64,000 nucleotides of DNA from Pseudomonas putida (lineage in GTDB: Bacteria > Pseudomonadota > Gammaproteobacteria > Pseudomonadales > Pseudomonadaceae): positions 2,418,001-2,482,000 of the forward strand of contig NZ_CP066306.1 of NCBI RefSeq assembly GCF_016406145.1. The letters are read 5' to 3'. Within the stretch, counting starts at the first letter, position 1. The number at the start of each line of letters is the position of its first letter. Under the pieces are notes generated by a model that saw nothing but the letters and a program-made list of their open reading frames with translations, did not search any database and was not told the origin of the DNA. Position numbers and translations under genes: made by a program. Shown piece by piece: positions 52,351 through 61,195 of the stretch.

Positions 52351-52442
52351 CCCCATCGCCGGCTTGCCTGCTCCCACAGCTGCCCAGAGCCTTCAAGCCC
52401 AGTGCAGTACCTGTGGGAGCCGGCTTGCCGGCGATGGGGCCG
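52351..52442. repeat. Inverted REP pair before ddc
   Basis: CCCCATCGCCGGCTTGCCTG (52351 onward, then CTCCCACAG) and CTGTGGGAGCCGGCTTGCCG (52411 onward, then GCGATGGGGCC) in opposite orientation, about 30 bases apart. The pair lies 34 bases before the decarboxylase start. Confidence 0.85.
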
Positions 52443-52476
52443 GGCCTGACAGCTGACAACCCACAGGAGACCGCGC

Positions 52477-53889
52477 GTGACCCCAGAACAATTCCGCCAG
52501 TACGGCCATCAATTGATCGACCTGATCGCCGATTACCGCCAGACGGTCGGTGAACGCCCGGTGATGGCTCAGGTCGAGCCCGGCTATCTCAAAGCTGCCT
52601 TGCCTGCCGGCGCCCCGCAACAGGGCGAGCCCTTCGAAGCGATCCTCGATGACGTCAACACGCTGGTGATGCCTGGCCTGTCGCATTGGCAACACCCCGA
52701 TTTTTATGGCTACTTCCCGTCCAATGGCACTCTTTCGTCGGTGCTCGGCGACTTTCTCAGCACGGGCCTGGGTGTGCTGGGCCTGTCATGGCAATCGAGC
52801 CCGGCTCTGAGCGAGCTGGAGGAAACCACCCTCGACTGGGTGCGCCAGTTGCTGGGCCTGTCGGAGCAGTGGAGCGGCGTGATTCAGGACACAGCGTCTA
52901 CCAGCACTCTGGTCGCGCTGATCTGTGCCCGTGAGCGTGCCACCGATTACGCCCTGGTGCGTGGCGGCCTGCAAGCCGAAGCCAAACCGCTGATCGTCTA
53001 TGTCAGTGCCCACGCCCACAGTTCGGTAGACAAGGCCGCGCTGCTGGCCGGCTTCGGCCGCGCCAACATACGCCTGATCGCTACCGACGAGCAGTTCGCC
53101 ATGCGCCCCGAAGCCTTGTTGGCGGCTATCGAACAGGACCTGGCCGACGGTAACTTGCCCTGCGCTGTGGTTGCTACCACCGGCACCACGGCCACCACGG
53201 CGCTGGACCCTTTGCGCCAGATTGGCGAAATCGCCCAGGCCCAGGGGTTATGGCTGCACGTCGATTCAGCCATGGCCGGCTCCGCGATGATCCTGCCCGA
53301 ATGCCGCTGGATGTGGGACGGCATCGAGCTGGCTGATTCTGTGGTGGTCAACGCGCATAAGTGGTTGGGGGTGGCGTTCGACTGTTCTATCTACTACGTG
53401 CGTGACCCGCAGCACCTGATCCGGGTGATGAGCACCAACCCAAGCTACCTGCAGTCAGCGGTCGATGGCGAGGTGAAGAACCTGCGCGACTGGGGCATCC
53501 CGCTGGGGCGCCGGTTCCGGGCATTGAAGCTATGGTTCATGTTGCGCAGCGAGGGGGTCGAGGCGTTGCAGCAGCGCTTGCGGCGCGACCTGGACAATGC
53601 CCGTTGGCTGGCGGGGCAGATCGAGGCGGCAGGGGAGTGGGTGCTGTTGGCGCCGGTACAGTTGCAGACCTTGTGCATTGTGCACCGGCCTGCGGGGCTG
53701 GAAGGGGAGGCGCTGGATGCGCATACCAAGGCATGGGCTGAGCGGCTCAATGCCTCGGGTGAGGCCTATGTTACGCCGGCGACCTTGAACGGGCGCTGGA
53801 TGGTGCGGGTTTCGGTGGGGGCGCTGCCCACTGAGCGCGAGCATGTCGAGCAGTTGTGGCAGCGCTTGCAGGCAGTGGTAAACGGCTGA
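52477..53889 (+). CDS. ddc: L-DOPA (aromatic-L-amino-acid) decarboxylase
   Basis: A 470-residue group II PLP decarboxylase. The start TPEQFRQYGHQLIDLIADY, HWQHPDFYGYFPSNGTLSSV, DTASTSTLVALICARERATD and the PLP lysine motif VVNAHKWLGVAFDCS (Lys295) all fit aromatic amino acid decarboxylases. The P. putida enzyme in this context is reported to be highly specific for L-DOPA, giving dopamine. GTG 52477 has AGGAGA 6-7 bases upstream. Confidence 0.93.
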   Translation: MTPEQFRQYGHQLIDLIADYRQTVGERPVMAQVEPGYLKAALPAGAPQQGEPFEAILDDVNTLVMPGLSHWQHPDFYGYFPSNGTLSSVLGDFLSTGLGVLGLSWQSSPALSELEETTLDWVRQLLGLSEQWSGVIQDTASTSTLVALICARERATDYALVRGGLQAEAKPLIVYVSAHAHSSVDKAALLAGFGRANIRLIATDEQFAMRPEALLAAIEQDLADGNLPCAVVATTGTTATTALDPLRQIGEIAQAQGLWLHVDSAMAGSAMILPECRWMWDGIELADSVVVNAHKWLGVAFDCSIYYVRDPQHLIRVMSTNPSYLQSAVDGEVKNLRDWGIPLGRRFRALKLWFMLRSEGVEALQQRLRRDLDNARWLAGQIEAAGEWVLLAPVQLQTLCIVHRPAGLEGEALDAHTKAWAERLNASGEAYVTPATLNGRWMVRVSVGALPTEREHVEQLWQRLQAVVNG

Positions 53890-53892
53890 AAT

Positions 53893-53919
53893 GCAAGGGG
53901 CCGCAGAGCGGCCCCTTGC
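53893..53919. terminator. Bidirectional terminator between ddc and the MHS transporter
   Basis: A perfect 12-bp stem (53893-53904 with 53908-53919) over an AGA loop, between two convergent genes. Confidence 0.8.
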
Positions 53920-53924
53920 GTCTA

Positions 53925-55298
53925 TCAGTGGCTCACCGTCTGCAGGTTGCCCTTGCGGCTGGCCTCGTAGGCATCCTTGTCCATCGGCTTGGCCTGCGGG
54001 TTACCCAGGTCTTCCATCGCCAGGCGATGGGTTTCCGGCGCGATATACGCTGCCAGGGCACATACGCAGGTAATGAAGAACGCCAGGCCGCCAATCACCA
54101 GCGGAATGTTATCCGAACCCGGTGGCGCCACCAGTGCGAACAAGGCCGGCAGCATGGCGGTCAGCATGGTGCCGATGTTCTGTGCAATGGCCATGGCCGA
54201 TACGCGGTAGCGGGTGTTGAACAGCTCAGGGAAGAAGCTTGGGAACACCGCGTTGTAGCCTTGGTAAACCATGCCCCACATGAGGATCGAGGTAGCGAAG
54301 GCCAGCGGCACGTTCTGGATGCTGATTGCATACAGGTATGCGAAGGCCAGCAGGCCCGAGCCCAGGCAACCGGCGATCATGGTCGGGCGACGGCCGATCT
54401 TGTCGGAAAGATTGCCCACGAACGGGATGACCAGCACTGCAACGATGTTGCCCACCACTGGGATCCACAGGTACACGCTCTTGTCGAAGCCGATGCCGTA
54501 GGCCGGCTGTACCGCGTAGGCCGCGCCGAAGATGGTGGCAACTACCGGGATCACGTTCATCAAGGCCATGAACATCACCAGCACCATGTGCTTCCAGCTG
54601 TGGCGGAAGGCCTCGCTGATTGGCGACTTGGCAACCTTGTCCTGTTTCTCTTCTTTCACAAAGGCCGGGGTTTCGTGCACTTCCTTACGGATGATGAAGC
54701 CTGCGATCAGCACGATGGCGCTCATCAGGAACGGAATGCGCCAGCCCCAGTCGTTGAACGCCTCGCTGGGCATGAAGTAGGCCAGTGGCAGGAATACCGC
54801 CGCCGCCATTACCTGGCCGGCCTGAACGCCCTGCAAGGTGAAGCTGGCGAAGTAGCCGCGCCGCCCGAACGGTGCGTGCTCCATGATCATCGAACTGGCC
54901 CCGGAGATTTCACCGGCCACGGCAAAGCCTTGGACCAGGCGCAGCAGCACCAGCAAGGCCGGGGCGAGCATGCCGATATCGTGGTAGGTAGGCAGCAGGC
55001 CCACGGCCATGGTCGAAATGCCCATGAGGAACATGCACAGAAGCAGCACGTTTTTGCGCCCGCGGGTATCACCCCAGTGGCCGAGCACGAAAGCGCCAAC
55101 CGGACGGGCCAGGTAACCCACGCCGTAGGTGGCCAGCGAGGCGATGATCGCCATCTTGGGGTCGGTGTTGGGGAAGAAGATCTGCGGGAAGATCAGTGCC
55201 GCAGCCTGGGCATAGATGAAAAAGTCGTAGTACTCGAGTGCCGAGCCTATCCATCCGCTGGCGGTCGCTTTCTTGGCTTGAGAGCTGGAGTGAGCCAT
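53925..55298 (-). CDS. MHS-family MFS transporter (shikimate/aromatic acid type)
   Basis: A 457-residue transporter with 12 helices. MHS (metabolite:H+ symporter) features include SALEYYDFFIYAQAAALIFP, GYLARPVGAFVLGHWGDTRG, RLVQGFAVAGEISGASSMIM and GIGFDKSVYLWIPVVGNIVA. It is divergent from quiC, so the likely cargo is shikimate, quinate, dehydroshikimate or protocatechuate. ATG 55298 has GGAG 7 bases upstream and starts before the first helix; the frame is open much further (to 55622) but without membrane segments. Confidence 0.88.
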   Translation of the reverse strand: MAHSSSQAKKATASGWIGSALEYYDFFIYAQAAALIFPQIFFPNTDPKMAIIASLATYGVGYLARPVGAFVLGHWGDTRGRKNVLLLCMFLMGISTMAVGLLPTYHDIGMLAPALLVLLRLVQGFAVAGEISGASSMIMEHAPFGRRGYFASFTLQGVQAGQVMAAAVFLPLAYFMPSEAFNDWGWRIPFLMSAIVLIAGFIIRKEVHETPAFVKEEKQDKVAKSPISEAFRHSWKHMVLVMFMALMNVIPVVATIFGAAYAVQPAYGIGFDKSVYLWIPVVGNIVAVLVIPFVGNLSDKIGRRPTMIAGCLGSGLLAFAYLYAISIQNVPLAFATSILMWGMVYQGYNAVFPSFFPELFNTRYRVSAMAIAQNIGTMLTAMLPALFALVAPPGSDNIPLVIGGLAFFITCVCALAAYIAPETHRLAMEDLGNPQAKPMDKDAYEASRKGNLQTVSH

Positions 55299-55791
55299 CG
55301 TTGTCTCCGTTGTTTTTGTTGGTCGCCGCACAGCCGGTGCCGTCAGGCGGCAAGCCAGGGGGTGTGCGATCGCTATCGGGAGTATTTGGGTGCTTAAAGG
55401 GCCGACGATCGCGGGCCAAGTCTGTTTGGAGACAACGATCGAGCAGGTGCGGGTTGCAAGGCGAGGGAGTTTTGCATAGGTCGATACCCGTTTTATTGAA
55501 CTTATTATGTCGTGGCGCTGGGCTTGTGAGCGCAGGTTGTGCCGAACGGCCACTGGGCAGAAAGTGGTGGTCGGTGTGCCTGCGTCTGGTCTCATGGTTG
55601 CGCAGGGATGGCAGTGAATCAATTCGCCAAAACGGGTTTTGTGCGGTAATCGAACGCAAAACTAACCGTTCCGTACAAAGTGATTGCTGCCATGACTTTA
55701 CCTGCGAATAATTCATCATGCCAAGAAGTCTGATGGTGTGTTGCTTAGCCCCAGCTTCCAGCCCAGTAGCCCCATAACAAGGAATTCCAAC
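55299..55791. other. Divergent intergenic region between the MHS transporter and quiC
   Basis: 493 bases with no gene. It should contain both promoters and a site for the TetR regulator encoded after quiC. CTAACCGTTCCGTAC at 55662-55676 looks like a TetR half-operator but is not a perfect inverted repeat. Nothing else stood out. Confidence 0.4.
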
Positions 55792-57699
55792 ATGCAGCGT
55801 TCGATAGCCACCGTGTCCTTGAGCGGCACACTGCCGGAAAAGCTCGAAGCCATCGCCGCCGCCGGTTTCGACGGCGTCGAGATCTTCGAGAATGATCTTC
55901 TCTACTATGCCGGCAGCCCCCGCGAAGTGCGGCAGATGTGCGCTGACCTCGGTATCGCCATCACCCTATTCCAGCCGTTCCGCGATTTTGAAGGCTGCCG
56001 CCGCGACCGCCTGCAGAAGAACATCGACCGCGCCGAGCGCAAGTTCGACCTGATGCAAGAGCTGGGCACCGACCTGGTGCTGGTGTGCAGCAACGTGCAG
56101 GCCGACGCCCTGGGCGAAGAACAACTGCTGGTGGACGACCTGCGCCTGCTCGCTGAGCACGCCGGCCAACGCGGCATGCGCATCGGCTACGAAGCCTTGG
56201 CATGGGGGCGTCACGTCAACACCTATCAGCAAGTGTGGAACCTGGTGCGCCAGGCCGACCACCCGGCGCTGGGCGTTATCCTCGACAGCTTCCACACCCT
56301 GTCGCTCAAAGGTGACCCTGCCGCGATCCGCGATATCCCCGGCGACAAGATCTTCTTCGTGCAGATGGCCGACGCACCGATCCTGGCCATGGATGTGCTG
56401 GAGTGGAGTCGCCACTTCCGCTGTTTCCCTGGGCAGGGCGAAATGGACCTGGCCGGCTTCCTCGCGCCGATCCTGGCCACCGGTTATCGTGGCCCGTTGT
56501 CGCTGGAAATCTTCAACGACGGCTTCCGCGCTGCACCACCGCGCCAGAACGCCGCCGATGGCCTGCGTTCGCTGTTGTACCTGGAAGAACAGACCCGCCT
56601 GCGCCTGCAGCAGGAGGGCACCGCCATCGAGCCGGGTGTGCTGTTCGCACCGCCTGCCGCGAGTACCTACGACGGTGTGGAATTCCTCGAATTTGCCGTC
56701 GACGAAGCGGTCGGCGCGCGTCTGGGCAGCTGGCTCAAGCGCCTGGGCTTTGCCGACGCCGGCAAGCACCGCAGCAAGGATGTACGCCTGCTACGCCAGA
56801 ACGACATCAACATCGTGCTCAACGCCGAGCCCTACTCCTTTGGCCACAACTTCTTCGAGGCCCACGGCCCATCGTTGTGCGCCACCGCGCTGCGGGTCAA
56901 GGACGAGCACGCGGCGCTGCAGCGCGCCACCGACTTCCGCGGCCAGCCGTTCCGCGGGCTGGTCGGCCCCAACGAATGTGAGGTGCCTGCAGTACGCGCC
57001 CCGGATGGCAGCCTGATCTACCTGGTGGAGCAGGGCAAGGAAGGCCCGTCGCTGTACGACACCGACTTCCGCCTGGACCAGAGCGCCAGCAGCACCGGTG
57101 GCCTGCAGCGCATCGACCACATGGCCCTGGCCTTGCCAGCCGAGTCGCTGGACAGCTGGGTGCTGTTCTACAAGAGCCTGTTCGACTTTGCCGCAGATGA
57201 TGAAGTGGTATTGCCCGACCCGTACGGCCTGGTCAAAAGCCGTGCCCTGCGCAGCCAGTGCGGCAGCCTGCGCCTGCCGCTGAACATCTCGGAGAACCGC
57301 AACACCGCCATCGCTCATGCGCTGTCGAGCTATCGCGGGTCGGGTGTTCACCATATCGCCTTCGATTGTGCCGACATCTTCAAGGAAGTGGCCCGAGCGA
57401 AGGAAGCCGGTGTGCCGTTGCTGGAGATTCCGCTCAATTATTACGACGATCTGGCGGCTCGTTTCGATTTCGACGACGAGTTCCTCAGCGAGCTGGCGTA
57501 CTACAACGTGCTGTATGACCGCGACGCTCAGGGTGGCGAGCTGTTCCACGTATACACCGAGGCGTTCGAGGACCGGTTCTTCTTTGAAATCATCCAGCGC
57601 AAGGGGGGGTATGCCGGGTACGGTGCGGCCAACGTTCCTGTGCGGTTGGCGGCGATGGCCAAGCGGCGCAGCGGAGCGGCGCGCAAGCCGGTGTTGTAA
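55792..57699 (+). CDS. quiC: 3-dehydroshikimate dehydratase fused to an HPPD-like domain
   Basis: A 635-residue fusion. Residues 1-290 form a TIM-barrel of the xylose-isomerase-like sugar isomerase family (QRSIATVSLSGTLPEKLEAI, FDGVEIFENDLLYYAG, IGYEALAWGRHVNTYQQVWN, GVILDSFHTLSLKG, LSLEIFNDGFRAAP) that dehydrates 3-dehydroshikimate to protocatechuate. The rest resembles 4-hydroxyphenylpyruvate dioxygenase (LQRIDHMALALPAESLDSWV, SGVHHIAFDCADIFKEVARA, EAFEDRFFFEIIQRKGGYAG), as in the P. putida enzyme of known structure. AAGGA lies 8 bases before ATG 55792. It links quinate/shikimate use to the protocatechuate pathway. Confidence 0.93.
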   Translation: MQRSIATVSLSGTLPEKLEAIAAAGFDGVEIFENDLLYYAGSPREVRQMCADLGIAITLFQPFRDFEGCRRDRLQKNIDRAERKFDLMQELGTDLVLVCSNVQADALGEEQLLVDDLRLLAEHAGQRGMRIGYEALAWGRHVNTYQQVWNLVRQADHPALGVILDSFHTLSLKGDPAAIRDIPGDKIFFVQMADAPILAMDVLEWSRHFRCFPGQGEMDLAGFLAPILATGYRGPLSLEIFNDGFRAAPPRQNAADGLRSLLYLEEQTRLRLQQEGTAIEPGVLFAPPAASTYDGVEFLEFAVDEAVGARLGSWLKRLGFADAGKHRSKDVRLLRQNDINIVLNAEPYSFGHNFFEAHGPSLCATALRVKDEHAALQRATDFRGQPFRGLVGPNECEVPAVRAPDGSLIYLVEQGKEGPSLYDTDFRLDQSASSTGGLQRIDHMALALPAESLDSWVLFYKSLFDFAADDEVVLPDPYGLVKSRALRSQCGSLRLPLNISENRNTAIAHALSSYRGSGVHHIAFDCADIFKEVARAKEAGVPLLEIPLNYYDDLAARFDFDDEFLSELAYYNVLYDRDAQGGELFHVYTEAFEDRFFFEIIQRKGGYAGYGAANVPVRLAAMAKRRSGAARKPVL

Positions 57700-57729
57700 C
57701 CGCCCGGGGTTCACGGCCTGTGAGATCGG

Positions 57730-57747
57730 GCGCTGCCTGTGCAGCGC
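57730..57747 (+). terminator. Hairpin after quiC
   Basis: GCGCTGC and GCAGCGC pair over a CTGT loop, 31 bases after the quiC stop. There is no T-run. Confidence 0.45.
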
Positions 57748-57871
57748 TTGATCATGGGCCTCAGGCTGGGCACACGCCAATCCTGCCCACCCGATCAACA
57801 GCGCGCTTCCTTCCAACCCTCCACTCACGGATAATCCCGTCCAAATCCCAATAAATACCCCGTGAGCAGCT

Positions 57872-58543
57872 ATGAGCAATCCCGTTGCCCCCCTCGGCCA
57901 GCCCGAGATCGAAGGGACACGCAAGTCGCGCAAGAACAACCCTGAAAAAACCCGTGAGGACATCCTCCAGGCCGCCATCAACGAGTTTGTCCAGCAAGGC
58001 CTGGCAGGCGCGCGGGTGGATGCCATCGCCGAGCGCACAGCCACTTCCAAGCGCATGATCTACTACTACTTCGGCAGCAAGGAGCAGCTGTACGTCGAGT
58101 GCCTGGTCAAATTGTACGGCGACATCCGCAAGACCGAGCACCGCCTGGACCTGGAGTCGCTGCCGGCCGAGCAGGCCATCCAGCGCCTGACCGAGTTCAC
58201 CTTCGACCATCACGACCGCAACGTCGATTTCGTGCGCATGGTCTGCACCGAAAACATCCACTACGGCGAGTACGTGAAGAAAACCCCGGCCATCCGCGAG
58301 ATGAGCAGCCTGGTGCTGCAGGCGCTGGGCCGCACGCTGGAGCGGGGCGTGCAAGAGGGGGTGTTCCGCCCGGGCATCGAGGTCATCGACCTGCACATGC
58401 TGATGAGCGCGTTCTGCTTCTATCGGGTCTCGAACCGCCACACCTTCGGCGACATCTTCCAGATCGACCTGCTCGATGAGCAGGTCAAACTGCGCCACAA
58501 GGCCATGATCTGCGAAGCAGTGATGCGTTACATCCAGGCCTGA
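57872..58543 (+). CDS. TetR-family regulator of the quiC region
   Basis: A 223-residue TetR protein: basic start (GTRKSRKNNPEKTREDILQA), helix-turn-helix RVDAIAERTATSKRMIYYYF then GSKEQLYVECLVKLYG, and a C-terminal domain with HHDRNVDFVRMVCTENIHYG. It follows quiC on the same strand, 172 bases away with a hairpin between. It probably represses quiC and the divergent transporter, with an aromatic pathway intermediate as ligand. Confidence 0.88.
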   Translation: MSNPVAPLGQPEIEGTRKSRKNNPEKTREDILQAAINEFVQQGLAGARVDAIAERTATSKRMIYYYFGSKEQLYVECLVKLYGDIRKTEHRLDLESLPAEQAIQRLTEFTFDHHDRNVDFVRMVCTENIHYGEYVKKTPAIREMSSLVLQALGRTLERGVQEGVFRPGIEVIDLHMLMSAFCFYRVSNRHTFGDIFQIDLLDEQVKLRHKAMICEAVMRYIQA

Positions 58544-58550
58544 GTGCCGT

Positions 58551-59558
58551 TCACTCGCCCAGCCGTTGCTCACGTGACGGCGGGTAGCCGAAATAGGCCG
58601 CGTAGCACTTGCTGAAGTGCGACACCGAAACAAAGCCGCAGGCCACCGCAACCTCCATCACCGACAGGTCGGAGTACTGCAGCAGGCGGCGGCTCTTGGT
58701 GATGCGCAGTTCCATGTAATAGCGCCGTGGCGAGGTGCCCAGCTGGGCCTGGAACAGGCGGTCGATCTGCCGCCGGGAGCGGCCGCTGTAGGCCGCCAAC
58801 TGGTCGAGGCTGAGGGTTTCCTCGAGGTTGTTCTCCATCAGCTCGACGATGGTGCGCAGGTGCAGGCTCATCGACTTTTTCGCCCCCGGCCCGACCTGGC
58901 GGTGGCGTGCACCGGAGAACGACAGGATTTCCTCGACGCCTTCTGCCAGGCCGTCACCGTAAAGACGGCGGACCAGGCCGAGCATCAGTTCCATGGCACC
59001 ATTGGGGCTGGCGGCGCTGAGCCGGTCACGGTCCAGGGTGAAGCTGGCCGGGGTAATGCGTGTCTGCGGGCTGCGCTCGGACAGGCTGGCGCGCTGCTCG
59101 GGGTGGATGCTGCAGCCATAGTCATCCAGTACCCCGGCGCGGCCAAGGAACCAGGCGCCGTTCCATAGCCCGCCCAGGGCCTTGCCGTGGGCGGCGCAGT
59201 CACCCAGCAGGCGGTCCAGCTCGGGGTACTTGAGCGGTGTGCGCAAGCCGCCGCAGATGATCAGCAGGTCAAGTGCTTTCAGCTCGCTGGCAACAAGGTC
59301 AGTGGCCACCAGCTCCAGGCCCAGGTCGCTCAGCACTCGGTCGCCGTCCAGCGACAGCGGGGTAAAGCTGAAGCTGTCGGCGCGCAGCAGGTTGGCGGTG
59401 ACCAGTACGTCCATGGCCACAGTGAAGCTGGCCATGGAGAAGTGTTTGAGCAGGACGAAGTCGACGCGATAGGGCGCCTGGGCGCTGCCCGCGGTGGACT
59501 TGAGCCGCAGCATGTTGGTGGTGCTGGTCTTCTTGCTGAACTGGCGTGGGGTGGGCAC
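58551..59558 (-). CDS. GlxA-family (DJ-1/PfpI plus AraC) transcriptional regulator
   Basis: A 335-residue protein. The N-terminal DJ-1/PfpI-like domain contains VDFVLLKHFSMASFTVAMDV, ALDLLIICGGLRTPLKYPEL and GGLWNGAWFLGRAGVLDDYG (an Asn replaces the usual Thr/Ser before Gly). The C-terminal AraC pair reads LSLDQLAAYSGRSRRQIDRL and LSVMEVAVACGFVSVSHFSK. Related regulators (GbdR, CdhR, DhcR) control quaternary-amine catabolism; no such genes are here. I start at GTG 59558 (GGAG 7 bases upstream); ATG 59513 and ATG 59633 are also possible. Confidence 0.85.
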   Translation of the reverse strand: MPTPRQFSKKTSTTNMLRLKSTAGSAQAPYRVDFVLLKHFSMASFTVAMDVLVTANLLRADSFSFTPLSLDGDRVLSDLGLELVATDLVASELKALDLLIICGGLRTPLKYPELDRLLGDCAAHGKALGGLWNGAWFLGRAGVLDDYGCSIHPEQRASLSERSPQTRITPASFTLDRDRLSAASPNGAMELMLGLVRRLYGDGLAEGVEEILSFSGARHRQVGPGAKKSMSLHLRTIVELMENNLEETLSLDQLAAYSGRSRRQIDRLFQAQLGTSPRRYYMELRITKSRRLLQYSDLSVMEVAVACGFVSVSHFSKCYAAYFGYPPSREQRLGE

Positions 59559-59697
59559 TCTGGACTCCGCTTCCTGGCTGGCCTGCAGAGTGTGGCGGGT
59601 GGCCTGTGGAAAGACAATCGCCAGGGTGGGCATGTGGTATTGGAGGTCGTATTGAGGCAACTGGGCTATGCTGGCGCCTCCCACCTGGAGAACCTCG

Positions 59698-60177
59698 ATG
59701 AAATACGCCGTCGCCCTGTTGTTCAGCCTCCTGCCGCTGGTGGCAAACGCCCTGCAAACCGGGGAAAAGCTCGCACCGTGGACACTGCTCGATCAGCACG
59801 ACCAGCCCTATACCCTGGACGCCGGCACGCATGTGCTGCTCGTGGCCCGCGACATGGACGGCGCCAAGCTGGTGAAGGCGGCTCTGGCTGAACAGCCCAA
59901 GGGCTACCTGGAGTCGCGCGATGCGGTGTTTGTGGCGGATATCCAGCGCATGCCTGCGCTGATCAGCAAGCTCTTCGCCATCCCTGCCATGCGTGATTAC
60001 AACTACCGGGTGATGCTCGACCGTGAAGGGCAGGTTGCCAGCCGCTATCCTGGTCAGGAAGGCAAGGTGCTTTGGTTGCAGCTTGAGCAGGGAGCGTTGG
60101 TCAGCCAGCAGGAGTTCGCTGATGCGCCGGCGTTGAAGGCTGCGCTGGAAAAGGCGCAGGCAAGTAAATCCGAATGA
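59698..60177 (+). CDS. Exported thioredoxin-fold-like protein, unknown
   Basis: A 159-residue protein with a signal peptide (YAVALLFSLLPLVANA, cut near ALQ). The mature part starts GEKLAPWTLLDQHDQPYTLD, like peroxiredoxin/thioredoxin-fold proteins, but no CxxC or peroxidatic Cys is present. GGAG lies 8 bases before ATG 59698. Function unknown; it may be a structural relative of redox proteins. Confidence 0.7.
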   Translation: MKYAVALLFSLLPLVANALQTGEKLAPWTLLDQHDQPYTLDAGTHVLLVARDMDGAKLVKAALAEQPKGYLESRDAVFVADIQRMPALISKLFAIPAMRDYNYRVMLDREGQVASRYPGQEGKVLWLQLEQGALVSQQEFADAPALKAALEKAQASKSE

Positions 60178-60230
60178 ACCCTTGCCGCAGGCAGTAACCC
60201 AACCCTTTACATGCCAACGGGAGAGTGCTC

Positions 60231-60443
60231 ATGGAAATCGGAACGATCTGGATCATTGTCGCGGCCTTGGTCATCTTGCTGGAGATCTTCGCCATCTGGC
60301 ATATCATCGGCAGCGAACGGCGCGCGGAGCGCAAGATGCTGTGGATCGTCTTCGTCGTCTACGCCCCGTTCCCTGGGTTGCTGTTTTGGGCCTGGCGGGG
60401 GCCGCGGGCAGTGAAGGGCAGGGCGGTACTGCAGGAAAAGTGA
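60231..60443 (+). CDS. Small PLDc_N-type membrane protein
   Basis: A 70-residue protein with two helices (IGTIWIIVAALVILLEIFAI and MLWIVFVVYAPFPGLLFWAW) split by a basic loop (SERRAERK), the PLDc_N pattern seen at the start of phospholipase D-like proteins and in stand-alone small proteins. GGGAG lies 8 bases before ATG 60231. A hairpin follows its stop. Confidence 0.75.
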   Translation: MEIGTIWIIVAALVILLEIFAIWHIIGSERRAERKMLWIVFVVYAPFPGLLFWAWRGPRAVKGRAVLQEK

Positions 60444-60448
60444 GGGGC

Positions 60449-60479
60449 ACGGCATCAGGTGCGGGGCGCCTGATGCCGT
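60449..60479 (+). terminator. Hairpin after the PLDc_N gene
   Basis: ACGGCATCAGG (60449-60459) pairs with CCTGATGCCGT (60469-60479). The stem continues inward as TGC/GCG with one wobble pair and a GGG loop. A short T-containing stretch follows. It lies 5 bases after the stop and looks like a terminator. Confidence 0.65.
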
Positions 60480-60564
60480 TCGTGGCGTGAGTTGAGCCAT
60501 AATCTGGGGGGCGGTACTTTCTACATGAAAGTCTTCGAACCACTCCTTTGCCCCGAGCCCCCCC

Positions 60565-61059
60565 ATGCTGCCCATCGAACTGCGCACCACTACTCCCGAC
60601 CAGGCCGACCTGATCCGTAATCTTTATCAGTTCTATGCCTACGAGTCCTCTGACTGGGAGCAGGAAGACGTTGAGGTAAACGGGCGCTTCTACATTCACG
60701 AAGAGCATCTGCAGCGCTATTGGCTTGCAGAAGGTTGGAGCGCCAACCTGGTACTGGTGGATGGTTTCATTGCCGGTTTCGTGCTGGTCGAGCGCAGCGA
60801 GCTGCCTGGCATCAACGCCAGTGAACTGGCCGACCTGTTTATCCTCAAGCGCTACCGCCGCCAAGGTATTGGCCGTGCGGTCGCGCTGCAGGTGCTGACT
60901 GGTGCCGGAGACTGGCTGCTACGCTGCTATGCGCCAGACCCCGCCGCTGTTGCCTTCTGCAAAGCCGTCGTGGCCGAATTGCCCCGGCCGGTGCAGCAAA
61001 TCGTGCTGGGTGATGATCCGGACCTGCTGACCTACAAGGTTACGTCCGCTTACCACTGA
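60565..61059 (+). CDS. GNAT-family N-acetyltransferase
   Basis: A 164-residue protein with the GNAT acetyl-CoA motif LADLFILKRYRRQGIGRAVA (R-R-Q-G-I-G) and preceding strand GFIAGFVLVERSELPG. The N terminus (ELRTTTPDQADLIRNLYQFY, YESSDWEQEDVEVNGRFYIH) is of the kind annotated as predicted acetyltransferase in pseudomonads. Substrate unknown. It stands alone. Confidence 0.85.
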   Translation: MLPIELRTTTPDQADLIRNLYQFYAYESSDWEQEDVEVNGRFYIHEEHLQRYWLAEGWSANLVLVDGFIAGFVLVERSELPGINASELADLFILKRYRRQGIGRAVALQVLTGAGDWLLRCYAPDPAAVAFCKAVVAELPRPVQQIVLGDDPDLLTYKVTSAYH

Positions 61060-61077
61060 GCGGCGCCGGCAAAAAAC

Positions 61078-61115
61078 TGTGATCCACTTCACAAAATCCA
61101 TTCAAGCGGCATAAT
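61078..61115 (+). promoter_or_regulatory. Crp/Vfr-type site over a sigma-70-like promoter
   Basis: TGTGA-TCCACT-TCACA (61078-61093) is a perfect Crp/Vfr consensus palindrome. Its right half overlaps TTCACA (61088-61093), which is 16 bases from CATAAT (61110-61115), a plausible -35/-10 pair 80 bases before the GGDEF-EAL gene. Binding centred over -35 could activate or repress. Confidence 0.6.
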
Positions 61116-61195
61116 GCCATTACCTTGTATTCAAGACCCGGCCGCTCTGGCCTGGGGTTCCTTTTCGTGCGCGTTGCAGGTTCAGGGAAATTTTC

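Noticed and set aside
53925..55397. A 513-codon plus-strand frame opposite the MHS transporter
   Set aside because: The translation is low-complexity His/Gly/Arg-rich and has no ribosome-binding site. The transporter on the other strand has all family motifs.
55662..55676. CTAACCGTTCCGTAC as a TetR operator before quiC
   Set aside because: Only AACCGTT is symmetric; the flanks do not pair, so it is mentioned but not called as a site.
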